In this document: positions 24,801 to 34,023 of the stretch, one piece after another | Layout of the letters: each line of letters opens with the position of its first letter | Numbering within the stretch: the first letter of the stretch is position 1 | NCBI RefSeq assembly: GCF_020042345.1 | Contig: NZ_CP083387.1 | Location: forward strand, 2,604,001 to 2,668,000 | Source: Arachidicoccus terrestris | GTDB taxonomy: Bacteria; Bacteroidota; Bacteroidia; Chitinophagales; Chitinophagaceae | DNA length: 64,000 nt | Reading direction: 5' to 3' | Program-made: the position numbers and the translations under genes | The notes under the pieces: generated by a model | Database searches by the model: none | Told to the model about the DNA's origin: nothing | What the model saw: only the letters and a program-made list of their open reading frames with translations

Positions 24801-26657
24801 TTACCAACCCGGATTTTGAACTAAATTTTCATCTTTTCTGATTTCTGAACTGGGAATTGCCCACAGATAGCAACGTTGTGTAAATGAAATGTTTTTAATA
24901 AGTGTTTTCTGATAGAAAGCGTCATCCTTGTTCTCTCCATCTACATTCATTCCATATACGGGTTTATTTAATTCTGTGGCAGCATCCAGCCATCTACGTA
25001 GATCAAAATATCGGACTCCCTCGAATGCCAGTTCTACCTGCCGTTCATGGTGTATGGCCTTCCGCATTGCATTCTGGCTGGTAGGAGCTGGTATCATATC
25101 TGAACCTGAACCATATTCGGCAATCCCGGCACGACTGCGGATGAGATTTAGATATTTTAAGATATCGGGATTACCTGGGTCGTATTCATTAAGTGCCTCT
25201 GCGTAATCCAAAAATATTTGAGCTAGTCTTAAATGACACCATCCCTTTCTGTCATTCGATTTTGTGATGTTTTTTCTAACCAGATATCCGGTAGAAGAAT
25301 AGTCATGGTCGCTTCTGCTTTTTCCGGAAGAACCGGAATAAGTAAAGTCTACTATTACTTCATCGGAACTGCTACCCTGATCTAGCCAATAACTGTTAGT
25401 ATATGTTATGTCGGCATAGAAACGAGGTTCTCTGCCTACCCATTGATTAAAGGTTCGTCGGGATTTTATGTCATATGGGCTCTTGAAATCGGAAAACCCT
25501 GTTGACTGATAATTCGAGTTCTGATCTGCAATGGGATAGCCGTTTTTCATAAAGAAGGCATCTACAATTGACTGATTGGCGGCTAAGAATCCGCCTCCTT
25601 TCGGAACGCTTGTTCCGTATCCTACGAGCTTAGGGATACCGTTATAATTGTAGGTGCCAATTCCGTTACTCAGTGACTTTGCAAAGATCCATTCATCGTT
25701 CCAATCGGTGGAGATTACATCACGGCATGCTTCATATGCTGCCATAAACGGATCTGAGTTGTTCACTGTATATAATTTGTAGGTGCCGGGGACAAACTCA
25801 TCAATAAATGCCTTGGCCGCATCAGCCGCTGTTTTCCATTTATTCTTATCAAATTGAGCCGGAAATAAATGGGTCCCGTCGTGATTAGTAACCCCTGCAT
25901 ATGCGGGATTTCCATTGAAAAGGGGACTGGCTGCCAAAAGCAGGACTTGCTCTTTATAAGCTTTACAGACGCCGGTTGTTACACGACCATATTCATCGTT
26001 AAGTGGTAGATCGGATGGCTGACTGGATGAGGAAATTGCCTTTAGTTCATTGTAGGCGGTATCTAGCTGCCCAACTATATAGTTTACACAGCTATCAAAA
26101 GGAGCCCTTGAAAGAGCCAGGTCGTCATTGGAAGCAGAAATAGATAATGGTTGCGGCAGGATTACGACTGGACCATATAGTCTTAATAACCAGAAATAGA
26201 AAATGGCGCGCATGGCTCTTGCTTCCGCCTTGAAGTGGGCTTTAAGATAATCATTGACTTCTCTTGAATTGGCACCATCGATCTTGTTAATAAAATCTGT
26301 GGCGGTTCTGACAGGCTTGTAATATTCCGGCCAGAGGTATTCAAAAGCACCAAATGATGCAGATAAGGTATTATAACTAAATGCGTTGATGCTGAAGTTA
26401 ATTGCAAAATAATTAGATTCGTCGGCGAGTTGGTTAAAAGATGCGTCATCTGAGCCCCAACCGCCTCTATTGGCATATGGGTCTGGAACATTCGCGTAAA
26501 CTTGTGCCAGATACTTTTGCGTATTTTCCAGGTTAGCAAATATGGAGTCGTCCGATAAGGTGATATCTGGAACCTGGTCAAGAAATTTACTGCAGGAGGA
26601 GAATACTGCTATGCCCACTGCGATAACAAATCCTAATAACAATATTTTAAGTTTCAT
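24801..26657 (-). CDS. SusD/RagB family nutrient-binding outer-membrane lipoprotein
   Basis: This 618-residue SusD-like lipoprotein forms the hinged lid over the SusC transporter and binds the incoming oligosaccharide or other nutrient. The lipobox is FSSC (Cys22), followed by SKFLDQVPDITLSDDSIF, a typical SusD start. The N-terminal TPR-like region (AEARAMRAIFYFWLLRLYGP) and the C-terminal RagB/SusD signature (HERQVELAFEGVRYFDLRRW, with QNPGW at the end) are intact. It is transcribed from the SusC gene, 39 bp upstream. Substrate is unknown. Confidence 0.95.
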   Translation of the reverse strand: MKLKILLLGFVIAVGIAVFSSCSKFLDQVPDITLSDDSIFANLENTQKYLAQVYANVPDPYANRGGWGSDDASFNQLADESNYFAINFSINAFSYNTLSASFGAFEYLWPEYYKPVRTATDFINKIDGANSREVNDYLKAHFKAEARAMRAIFYFWLLRLYGPVVILPQPLSISASNDDLALSRAPFDSCVNYIVGQLDTAYNELKAISSSSQPSDLPLNDEYGRVTTGVCKAYKEQVLLLAASPLFNGNPAYAGVTNHDGTHLFPAQFDKNKWKTAADAAKAFIDEFVPGTYKLYTVNNSDPFMAAYEACRDVISTDWNDEWIFAKSLSNGIGTYNYNGIPKLVGYGTSVPKGGGFLAANQSIVDAFFMKNGYPIADQNSNYQSTGFSDFKSPYDIKSRRTFNQWVGREPRFYADITYTNSYWLDQGSSSDEVIVDFTYSGSSGKSRSDHDYSSTGYLVRKNITKSNDRKGWCHLRLAQIFLDYAEALNEYDPGNPDILKYLNLIRSRAGIAEYGSGSDMIPAPTSQNAMRKAIHHERQVELAFEGVRYFDLRRWLDAATELNKPVYGMNVDGENKDDAFYQKTLIKNISFTQRCYLWAIPSSEIRKDENLVQNPGW

Positions 26658-26696
26658 AATTCTGATTTTTTAAGTAATTCAATTGTGGCTCTGTGC

Positions 26697-29600
26697 TTAA
26701 TTAAAATGAACCTGGAAACCAATTGCCATATTTCTGGTATTTGGATAGGTGTTACCACTACCTGTGTTCATTTCGGGATCCCATAGTTTGAATGGACTCC
26801 AATAACATAGATTGACGGCGTCAAAATATATCCTGGCGTTCTTAAAACCGGAGTTTTTAAAGATTTTGTTGGGTAAGTTATAGCCGAAGTTCAGCGTTTT
26901 AAAGCGGATGAATGACTGATCTTTTACCCACCAGGTACTTGCCACATTGTTATTTGCGTTTGCAACCGTTCCATATCCTAGACGTGGATAGAATGGATGT
27001 TCAGCGTGATTCTGTTCTGTCCACCTGTCCACCGTGTTTGCATATATGTTGTTATCTTCAGAGCCGGCAAACGGACTTCTTGCAATTTCACTCAACACTC
27101 TGTCAGCCCCCTGTACGCCCTCAAAAAAGGCGCTTAAATACCAGTTGCCATATTGCAGATTCATGCCAAATCCAAAGGTTAACGGAGCAACGTCTCCATG
27201 GCCGATAAAGGTTTGGTCATATTGGTTGATAACGCCGTCTCCATTGAGGTCTTTATATTTAATATCACCTACCCTGGCTACACCACCTACGCCTGACTGG
27301 TCAGCATGATTGAGAAGCTCTGCTTCGCTTTGGAAAAGGCCCTCTGCTATGTAACCATAGTTATTTAGGATTTTTTGCCCTCTTGGATCCATATAAGGCT
27401 CTTCATAAGGCGCTGCTCCGTTTTCAAGTAACTTGTCTTTATTATATGTAAAAGTTCCTCTGAATGAAATAGACAGCTTATCCGTCAGCGGAACAGGCAG
27501 TAATTCAACCGTACCATCGAATCCCCGATTGATGGTTATACCGTAGTTGCCGTCTGGCTGATATTGCAATCCTGCAAAGCCGGGAAAGTTGGCACGTGTC
27601 AGGAAGATGCCTGTTCTATATTTCTGAAACCAGTCTAATATAAAGGAAAGCTTGTTATTCAACACTTTGAACTCCAGGCCTACATCCTGATCATGGGATT
27701 TTGCCCATATGACACTAGCTCCGTAGTGGCGGATATTGATCCCGGCATAATCTTTTTTGGGATATTGGCTTCCAACTCTACCAAATGCAATCCCTTTAGC
27801 TTCATCTGTTATAGTAGTGATGTAGTCAAAGCGAGTGCCGCCTATAGCGCCTGAATACCCGTTTGAGTATCTTAACTTGAAGAATGTAAATATATTAGAT
27901 AAAGGTTTCCAGAACTTTTCGTTCGACAGCACCCAGCCTACCCCGAGAGAGGGAAAGAAGCCATATCGGTCTTCAGGGGAAAATACCTGAGAGCCGGTAT
28001 ATCCAGCGTCAAACTCCGCAAAATATTTGTCTTTAAAAGCGTAGGTTGCTCTAGCAGCATAGTTTTGCTGACGGGTAGGAATAGCATCTTGGTAATTGGT
28101 AGCAGTGGGGTTTGCCTGGCTAAGTTGGCTATAGACAACCATGGCCTGCACATCATGGTCGCCAAAAGTCCGGTGCCAGTTGACTTGGCCTTGCAAAGAA
28201 AATTGTCGGTCTTGAGAGCTTTTGGGATCGTATCCTAAAACATCTTCTCCGGAAATTACCTGTTCCAAATTAAGTGAACCATCGTCATTGTAGTGGTCAA
28301 CCTGGTCGAGGAAATAGACGCTTCTTTGCCTTTTTCTGTCCTGGCTATTGGTACTATAGGTATCAAAAGTATATTGGCCGTTGGCGCTAAGCCCTTTTAA
28401 TATAAATCCCAGGTCCTGTTCCAGTCGGGCAGTAGAGGATATCTTTGATCTGAAATCTTCCCTGTAACCCGATTGGGTAATATCTGCCCAGGGGTTCGGA
28501 GAAGGTGTTGACCCTTCTGCAATCCCCGCTACCAGGTTTCCTGGATACATAGCCGGATAATGGACAGGGCTTGCTCTCATTGCATTATTAAATGCAGAGC
28601 TGGCACCGGAACCTGGCTCGTTGAACTGAGAAATGTAGCCGTTGATACCTAAGAAGAATTTGGTTGTCTTGGTCCATTTCATATCAACATTTGATACGAA
28701 GTTGTAGCGTTGATATTTGGTGCCGGCATCATATGTCTGCAGGCCATCGGTTTTCAAAAGCGATGACTCTTCATAATAGGATAGTGAAGTATAATATTGT
28801 ACTCTATCGGACCCGCCTGTCGCGCTGAAGTTCAACCGACGGTTGTGTGAGGTACTATTGAACAGCTTGCCCAACCAATCTTCATTAGGGTATACATAAT
28901 GGTTGGCATTGGGGTCCAAAGTACTATCAATATAATCCTGGGAATAGAAGGGCGTCATACCAGAAGCCAATGCAGCTTCATTTCTAAGTTCCATATAGGT
29001 TTTCGCATCAGCCATTTCCTGCAATTTGGTAAAAGCAGTTATACCTTCCAGATAATTAACCATGAGGTTGACTTTTCCGATTTTGCCTCTTTTCGTATTG
29101 ACGATGATAACTCCATTAGCACCCAGGGCGCCGTACACGGCAGTTGCTGTTGCATCCTTTAGAATGGTAAAATCTGCAACATCTTCTGGATCAATGTCAT
29201 TTAGGCTACGACCTTGAACACCGTCAATGATTACCAGCGGTCCACTGCCGCTGGAACCAAAGGTTGAAATACCACGTATCCAGATATCAGCGGAATTGCT
29301 TCCGGGTAAGCCGGAGCGCTGAACGCCAACTAAACCGGAAATACGGCCCGCAAGCATCGTATTAAGGTTCGCTACGGGCTGTTTGAGTTCCTCTACACGA
29401 ACTGAAGATTGAGCACCAACTAAACTGATTTTTTTCTGACGTCCATAACCAACGACTGCAACATCATTCAGACCTCCTATTACCGGATTCATTACAATAT
29501 TGTATACAATCTGTGTGGTAAATTGCCAGCGATAGTCCTCGTAGCCAATAAAGGAGGCTAGAAGTGAATCTCCCTTTACTGCTTCAATTCGGAAGTTCCC

Positions 29601-29816
29601 TTTATCATCAGAAATAACGGTTTTGCCGGATGTCGAATTTCTAATGGTTACCCCGATTAAATTGCTTCCGAGGTTATCCTTAACGTTACCGGTTAAAGTG
29701 ATTTTTTCCTGTTGTGTACGTTCGATCTGCGCCTGGAGTGTGGCTCCAGACAGAAAAAGACCCAGACATAATAGCAGTGATAATCTCCATCTGCATTTTA
29801 GTTTTTTTAATTCCAT
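26697..29816 (-). CDS. SusC/RagA family TonB-linked outer-membrane transporter
   Basis: This 1,039-residue protein is a TonB-dependent outer-membrane barrel of the SusC/RagA family, driving uptake of glycan fragments bound by its SusD partner. It has a signal peptide (cleavage after LQAQ near residue 30). A carboxypeptidase-regulatory-like N-terminal extension follows (TGNVKDNLGSNLIGVTIRN). The plug domain contains DVAVVGYGRQKK and IRGISTFGSSGSGPLVIIDG with the following LKDATATAVYGALGANGVII. The rest is barrel strands ending in AIGFQVHFN, with the expected terminal aromatic. It is the first gene of the operon. No anti-sigma, hybrid two-component or SusR-type regulator is encoded in the window. 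Confidence 0.96.
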   Translation of the reverse strand: MELKKLKCRWRLSLLLCLGLFLSGATLQAQIERTQQEKITLTGNVKDNLGSNLIGVTIRNSTSGKTVISDDKGNFRIEAVKGDSLLASFIGYEDYRWQFTTQIVYNIVMNPVIGGLNDVAVVGYGRQKKISLVGAQSSVRVEELKQPVANLNTMLAGRISGLVGVQRSGLPGSNSADIWIRGISTFGSSGSGPLVIIDGVQGRSLNDIDPEDVADFTILKDATATAVYGALGANGVIIVNTKRGKIGKVNLMVNYLEGITAFTKLQEMADAKTYMELRNEAALASGMTPFYSQDYIDSTLDPNANHYVYPNEDWLGKLFNSTSHNRRLNFSATGGSDRVQYYTSLSYYEESSLLKTDGLQTYDAGTKYQRYNFVSNVDMKWTKTTKFFLGINGYISQFNEPGSGASSAFNNAMRASPVHYPAMYPGNLVAGIAEGSTPSPNPWADITQSGYREDFRSKISSTARLEQDLGFILKGLSANGQYTFDTYSTNSQDRKRQRSVYFLDQVDHYNDDGSLNLEQVISGEDVLGYDPKSSQDRQFSLQGQVNWHRTFGDHDVQAMVVYSQLSQANPTATNYQDAIPTRQQNYAARATYAFKDKYFAEFDAGYTGSQVFSPEDRYGFFPSLGVGWVLSNEKFWKPLSNIFTFFKLRYSNGYSGAIGGTRFDYITTITDEAKGIAFGRVGSQYPKKDYAGINIRHYGASVIWAKSHDQDVGLEFKVLNNKLSFILDWFQKYRTGIFLTRANFPGFAGLQYQPDGNYGITINRGFDGTVELLPVPLTDKLSISFRGTFTYNKDKLLENGAAPYEEPYMDPRGQKILNNYGYIAEGLFQSEAELLNHADQSGVGGVARVGDIKYKDLNGDGVINQYDQTFIGHGDVAPLTFGFGMNLQYGNWYLSAFFEGVQGADRVLSEIARSPFAGSEDNNIYANTVDRWTEQNHAEHPFYPRLGYGTVANANNNVASTWWVKDQSFIRFKTLNFGYNLPNKIFKNSGFKNARIYFDAVNLCYWSPFKLWDPEMNTGSGNTYPNTRNMAIGFQVHFN

Positions 29817-30183
29817 CTCATACGGTTTAAAGATTTGAGTTTAGTGTTTGCAAAATTCTCCGAGCTGTTTTTAGTGGCTAGCTTGAAATGTGTTATTGGT
29901 TTCTTAAATGTTTAATAAAAGTATCTTAAAGGGCAACCGTTTGCGGTTAACGAATTAAAAACGTAATGTTAACATAACTTTAATCATTATTTACATTTTG
30001 CTATTTTTGCTGTGAATTGGCTGAATATCAAATTCAAAATTTAAATCCCGTGCGGTAGCGATCTTGTATTCTAGACATGGGTTGCCGCTCTTTAGTTAGG
30101 TAAATTTTTTAACTTCATGATTATTTGATGATTAATGGCAATATTTTTGGTAACCCTTTTGAAACTGACAAATAACTCCGTCG
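29817..30183. other. Divergent intergenic region between the SusC gene and PPK2
   Basis: The 367 bp hold no gene and must contain the promoters of the SusCD operon (minus) and of the PPK2 gene (plus). On the plus strand TATTTTTG boxes occur at 30002-30009 and 30142-30149, matching the -7 consensus but without a well-spaced TTG. A small palindrome upstream of the SusC gene is listed separately. Confidence 0.5.
29933..29948. promoter_or_regulatory. Operator-like palindrome upstream of the SusC gene
   Basis: GCAACCGTTTGCGGTT contains the arms AACCG and CGGTT around TTTG (29935-29948), and the overlapping near-palindrome GCAACCGTTTGC. Both resemble LacI-family operators. It is 117 bp upstream of the SusC start codon. 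No regulator of that family is encoded in the window, so the assignment is tentative. Confidence 0.35.
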
Positions 30184-30930
30184 ATGGCAAAACTTAAACT
30201 GGATAAAATATCAGCAGACCCTCCCAGAGAGGCAGAAAAAGAAGCGTACAAAGAAAAAACCAAAGCCCTCCAAAAAGCGATCGATGAATGGCAAAATAAG
30301 CTGTATGCCGAGCATAAGCACGCATTGCTTATTGTATTTCAAGGGATGGATGCGTCCGGTAAAGACGGGGCAGTCCGCAGTGTCTTTAGTGAAGTAAACC
30401 CTCAGGGGATTAGTGTACATTCTTTCAAAGTGCCTACCGAAGAAGAGACTGACCATGATTTTCTATGGCGAATCCATAAACAGACACCCGGAAAGGGGAT
30501 GATCAAAATATTCAACCGGTCCCATTATGAGGATGTCTTGGTCACCAGGGTCCATAAGCTCATTAATGATAAAACAGCCAAAGAGCGCATGAAGGCGATT
30601 AATGATTTTGAAAACCTGCTCACGGCCAACAATACACATATTCTGAAATTCTATCTTCATATCACACCTGAAGAGCAGTCGGAGCGCCTGGCTGAAAGAA
30701 TGGAAATCAAACGTAAGATGTGGAAATACAATCCGGGAGATGCAATAGAAGCGAAGTCCTGGAAGGAATACAGAAAGTATTATGAAGACTGTTTTGAACA
30801 TTGCAATGAAGTCCCATGGATGATTGTACCCTCTAATAAGAACTGGTATAAAGAATATGTGGTAGCAAAAGCCGTTCATGACCTGCTGAAGAAAATCAAT
30901 CCCAAGTATCCGTCACTTGAAAAAGAGTAA
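30184..30930 (+). CDS. Polyphosphate kinase 2 family protein (PPK2)
   Basis: PPK2 enzymes move phosphate between polyphosphate and nucleotides, mainly making NTPs or NDPs from polyphosphate. The 248-residue single-domain protein has a Walker A motif at residues 54-62 (GMDASGKDG). A Walker B-like FNRSHYEDVLVTRV lies at about 110-123, and the lid with RLAERMEIKRKMWKYNP at about 170-190. The length fits a one-domain class I or III PPK2 (about 230-300 residues). Whether it prefers AMP, ADP or GDP cannot be decided. It is followed 88 bp later by mscL. Confidence 0.92.
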   Translation: MAKLKLDKISADPPREAEKEAYKEKTKALQKAIDEWQNKLYAEHKHALLIVFQGMDASGKDGAVRSVFSEVNPQGISVHSFKVPTEEETDHDFLWRIHKQTPGKGMIKIFNRSHYEDVLVTRVHKLINDKTAKERMKAINDFENLLTANNTHILKFYLHITPEEQSERLAERMEIKRKMWKYNPGDAIEAKSWKEYRKYYEDCFEHCNEVPWMIVPSNKNWYKEYVVAKAVHDLLKKINPKYPSLEKE

Positions 30931-31018
30931 TTGTTTTTATATATAAGCTATTGTTTACTTTTGTGCTATATTTGATAACCTTTAATAATCTATTTTAAAA
31001 CGACTAAAATTTAAAAAC

Positions 31019-31450
31019 ATGGGATTCGTAAAAGACTTCAAGGAGTTTGCAGTAAAAGGAAATGCCATAGATCTTGCCGTTGGTGTGATCATTGGTGGCG
31101 CCTTTGGCAAAATCGTTACCAGTATCATTGATGACCTGGTCATGCCCGTTATTGCCAAGCTAATCGGGCAACCCGATTTTAGCAATCTGTGGATCGACCT
31201 GAATCATAAGGCGGCTGATGGGCTGGCACTGGCCGATGCCAAGAAAGTAGATGGCGCTGCCATCTTCGCCTATGGTAACTTTATTACCGTTGCCATCAAT
31301 TTCTTATTGTTGGCACTCGTGATTTTTATGATGGTCAAAGCGATCATGAAACTGAAGAGAAAAGAAGAAGAAGCTCCGGCTGCACCGCCAGAACCTACCA
31401 AAGAAGAGGTTTTGCTGCAGGAAATCAGAGACGCCATCCGCGCCAAATAG
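31019..31450 (+). CDS. mscL: Large-conductance mechanosensitive channel
   Basis: MscL is the homopentameric channel that opens under high membrane tension and releases solutes during hypo-osmotic shock. The 143-residue protein starts with the conserved GFVKDFKEFAVKGNAIDLAV and continues with GVIIGGAFGKIVTSIIDDLV, forming the amphipathic N-terminal helix and TM1. The second helix (NFITVAINFLLLALVIFMMV) lies near residues 87-106. A charged C-terminal helix (KRKEEEAPAAPPEPTKEEV) forms the cytoplasmic bundle. Length and motifs are standard. Confidence 0.97.
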   Translation: MGFVKDFKEFAVKGNAIDLAVGVIIGGAFGKIVTSIIDDLVMPVIAKLIGQPDFSNLWIDLNHKAADGLALADAKKVDGAAIFAYGNFITVAINFLLLALVIFMMVKAIMKLKRKEEEAPAAPPEPTKEEVLLQEIRDAIRAK

Positions 31451-31509
31451 CTTTCAAGATTTTTTATTGATTCCCTGAGGATTTTCTTATTTTTACCTCC
31501 CGGGCCTGG

Positions 31510-31547
31510 GGCGTGATAGACAACTATTTGACTGACTATCACGCCTT
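31510..31547 (+). terminator. Possible terminator after mscL
   Basis: GGCGTGATAG (31510-31519) and CTATCACGCC (31536-31545) form a perfect 10-bp stem with a 16-base loop. Only a short T-pair follows, so the terminator function is plausible but not strong. It lies 59 bp after the mscL stop and 50 bp before the scpA start. Confidence 0.45.
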
Positions 31548-31595
31548 AGAGGGAGGATTTTGGTTATTCATTTCGTCAATTAATACAGGTTTATT

Positions 31596-32483
31596 TTGAA
31601 ACCATCCATTTATCAAATCAAATTACCTCAGTTTGAGGGACCTTTTGATCTTTTACTATTCTTTATAGAAAGAGATGAATTGGATATTTATAATATACCT
31701 ATTACCCAGATTACGAAAGATTTTTTGGATTATCTGCATCATCAACGTAGTCTCAATATTGAATTGAGCAGTGAGTTTATCCTCTTTATCTCTACCTTAA
31801 TGCGTATTAAAGCCAAGATGCTGCTTCCCCGAAAGGAATTGGATGAGAAGGGTAATGAGATTGACCCCCGGCAGGAGTTAGTAGATAAGATCCTGGAATA
31901 CAAGCGATTTAAAGAAGCGGCGGTGGAGCTGGCAGAGAAAGAGACTTTGCGCCAGTTGATGCAAAAAAGAGGAAACCTACAATCGGAATTGAGCAAGATT
32001 GGTGAGGATGCTGCCGAAGGCACAGAGATCCAGACCATTAATTTATTCAAATTAATGAAGACCTTTGAGAAGGTCATGCAGCGTGTAATTGATCGAAATC
32101 ACAAGCCGGTACATACGGTTGTACAATATAATTATACCATGGAAGGCAGCAGGGAATACATCCTGACTACTGTAAAAAAAGCCCATTCCATGTCCTTTGA
32201 GACCGTTTTTAATGTGTGTGAAGACCGTATTCATGCGCTTTTTCTATTTCTATCCCTATTGGAATTATCTCAGATGCGTTTTATGACACTGCAGGTAGGA
32301 GAGGGTAAAAACAATTTTATCGTTGAGTGGAATGACAACCGTGATGAAGAACTGGCGAGCAGCCCGGTGCCGGAAAACACATTATCTGAAGATGAGTCTA
32401 AGAGTCCGACGGAATCACAAAATACACAGAGTGCTATACCTCAAAAAGATCCCATGTTTCCGGAGCAGCCTTCGGCCAATTAA
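31596..32483 (+). CDS. scpA: Segregation and condensation protein A
   Basis: ScpA is the kleisin subunit that bridges SMC heads in the bacterial condensin complex. The protein is 295 residues. It starts with IYQIKLPQFEGPFDLLLFFI and contains DIYNIPITQITKDFLDYL, which are diagnostic of ScpA. A winged-helix C-terminal part ends near residue 255, followed by a low-complexity Ser/Pro/Glu tail of about 40 residues. The start appears to be a TTG at 31596, since no ATG lies upstream in frame and the TTG gives the expected N-terminus. No scpB or smc lies next to it in the window. An insertion sequence lies 20 bp after its target-site repeat, just past the stop codon. Confidence 0.92.
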   Translation: MKPSIYQIKLPQFEGPFDLLLFFIERDELDIYNIPITQITKDFLDYLHHQRSLNIELSSEFILFISTLMRIKAKMLLPRKELDEKGNEIDPRQELVDKILEYKRFKEAAVELAEKETLRQLMQKRGNLQSELSKIGEDAAEGTEIQTINLFKLMKTFEKVMQRVIDRNHKPVHTVVQYNYTMEGSREYILTTVKKAHSMSFETVFNVCEDRIHALFLFLSLLELSQMRFMTLQVGEGKNNFIVEWNDNRDEELASSPVPENTLSEDESKSPTESQNTQSAIPQKDPMFPEQPSAN

Positions 32484-32503
32484 TACTAGAATTGTTACAA
32501 GTG

Positions 32504-32509
32504 TAAGGG
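32504..32509 (+). repeat. Target-site duplication, left copy
   Basis: TAAGGG immediately precedes the left end of the IS and is identical to the six bases that follow the right end. Confidence 0.85.
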
Positions 32510-32524
32510 GGGTGTTCCTGTAAA
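32510..32524 (+). repeat. IS left terminal inverted repeat
   Basis: GGGTGTTCCTGTAAA matches the inverted right end at 14 of 15 bases. The next bases continue into a small hairpin (GGGTGTT/AACACCC), which is unusual for a simple terminal repeat. Confidence 0.85.
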
Positions 32525-32567
32525 CACCCAAAGGAGTTGTTACATATTAAATATTAAACTAATAAAT

Positions 32568-32610
32568 CCTCTCTTTTTTCTGTAAAAAGGAATTAAAGAG
32601 AGGCTTTTTT
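32568..32610 (-). terminator. Hairpin and T-run inside the IS left end
   Basis: CCTCTCTTT (32568-32576) pairs with AAAGAGAGG (32595-32603), followed on the plus strand by CTTTTTT. It lies inside the IS, 70 bp beyond the transposase stop codon on the minus strand, and could stop both outgoing transposase and incoming scpA transcripts. Confidence 0.65.
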
Positions 32611-32679
32611 GTGGATGGGACATAGCAAGGCCATTAGACCTGTTATTTAGTCCGGTTGGATAAGGTAAGCGTGCCAATT

Positions 32680-34023
32680 CTAGGCCGCTGTGCTTTTAAT
32701 CTGTGCGGCCGCCTGTTGCATTCTTTTGCTGATAATGGATGCGTTTGCTGTAAGGATGCCAAAGAAGATCCAGCAGGTCTCGGTAGACTGGTTCCTGGCT
32801 TTGATTTTATTTAAATGATAGTGGTTTTTCTCATTGCCAAAACTTCCTTCCAGGACCGTGCCCCTTTGACGGTTCAGCGCTGCCCGCATCGTTTTAGATT
32901 GTTCAACCAAAGCAGGCTTCTGCCTTCCTTTAGGAATAAAATTAGTGGTGATATTGTTTTGACGGCAATACTTTCTGTTGGTATTAGTGGCATAAATAGC
33001 ATCGGCACTATGATGCGTGCACTTCCCAAAAAGTTTACGGTGCAGATAAATCGTATCCACCAGCTGTGTGCCTTCATTGAAGGCATCATAACTCAGCCGT
33101 TGGATAAAACTGATGCCGTCTACCTGTAACTTGTTGACCTTGGCTCCGAACTCTACAGCTTTTATTTCTTTGCCCCGGATAATGGGACGGATGTAGGGCT
33201 TGCTGATCGATACGATCCGGTCTTTGATCTGTGGGTTCCTATCCCCAAAAGCTTTGTTATGCTGTTGCTCGTATAGGGTACGTATCGTCTTCAGGCGGGT
33301 GGCTTTCCGCTTGCTGATATGAGTTCCGGGGCGGGCCTGCAATTCATCGTTAAGCTGCAGCAGGCGGTACAAAAAACCTAAGAGCTGCTTACGCAGTTTA
33401 CGTTCCTTACGCCTGCTCTTTTTCCTGCAGCGCTGGTAGTTCAGGAACAGGGTTTTATGTTTCTCGTAGTTACTGCGGCTCTTACGTAATTTCAACTGTT
33501 TTCTAAAGAGTTGATTCAACGCATATACTTCCTTACAGGCACCCCACAGCAATTTGCAGTCAGTGGGATGGGATATATAGGATTCATAACACGTGGCGTC
33601 CTCAAAGCTGAAGGCTGTATCTTTTATCCAGGGCTTCCAGTAACCCGCCAGGCACTGCTGCATGGCATCCATATCCAGGTATTGCCCAATATAACTGCGC
33701 CACCAGCTGGGAAGATTGGAATCCTTAATTCTCTCACCGGGCCTGAGCCGGATGCCACAAAATAGCTGCATGCACCAGTCAGTATTAATACGATCGATCA
33801 GCATCCGGTCACTGACGCCCATAACGTGCTTAAGGATCATCAGTCCAATACCTCCGCTGACATCAAACCAGCTCTTGCGTCCCTGGCCGGTAATAAGACC
33901 CCGGGGACTCGGAATTGTAGCGGATAACTGCTCAAAAGGGATGGCTTTATAAAGAATTCCTAAATCTGTTTGGCTAAAATGCTTATCCAGAAGATTCTCG
34001 TGAAAAAAAAGTAGATTTGTCAT
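32680..34023 (-). CDS. DDE transposase of the IS (IS5/IS1182-type)
   Basis: The 447-residue transposase has an N-terminal DUF772-like segment (GRKSWFDVSGGIGLMILKHV, leading into DRMLIDRINTDWCMQLFCGI) that binds the ends. The catalytic triad is inferred as Asp142 in FEDATCYESYISHPTD, Asp341 in HHSADAIYATNTNRKYC, and Glu392 in GTVLEGSFGNEKNHYHL. The DATCYES...PTD and EGxFGxxKxHYxL patterns are typical of the IS5/IS1182-like group. A basic segment (about 175-245, with KKSRRKERKLRK) lies between the first and second Asp. The frame is intact. The start codon is embedded in a hairpin (see below), which may limit expression from outside transcripts. Confidence 0.92.
   Translation of the reverse strand: MTNLLFFHENLLDKHFSQTDLGILYKAIPFEQLSATIPSPRGLITGQGRKSWFDVSGGIGLMILKHVMGVSDRMLIDRINTDWCMQLFCGIRLRPGERIKDSNLPSWWRSYIGQYLDMDAMQQCLAGYWKPWIKDTAFSFEDATCYESYISHPTDCKLLWGACKEVYALNQLFRKQLKLRKSRSNYEKHKTLFLNYQRCRKKSRRKERKLRKQLLGFLYRLLQLNDELQARPGTHISKRKATRLKTIRTLYEQQHNKAFGDRNPQIKDRIVSISKPYIRPIIRGKEIKAVEFGAKVNKLQVDGISFIQRLSYDAFNEGTQLVDTIYLHRKLFGKCTHHSADAIYATNTNRKYCRQNNITTNFIPKGRQKPALVEQSKTMRAALNRQRGTVLEGSFGNEKNHYHLNKIKARNQSTETCWIFFGILTANASIISKRMQQAAAQIKSTAA

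Noticed and set aside
30967-30974. TATATTTG upstream of mscL as a promoter -7 box.
   Set aside because: The nearest TTG is only 13 bp upstream, far too close for the usual 17-23 bp. The match to an AT-rich consensus could be chance.
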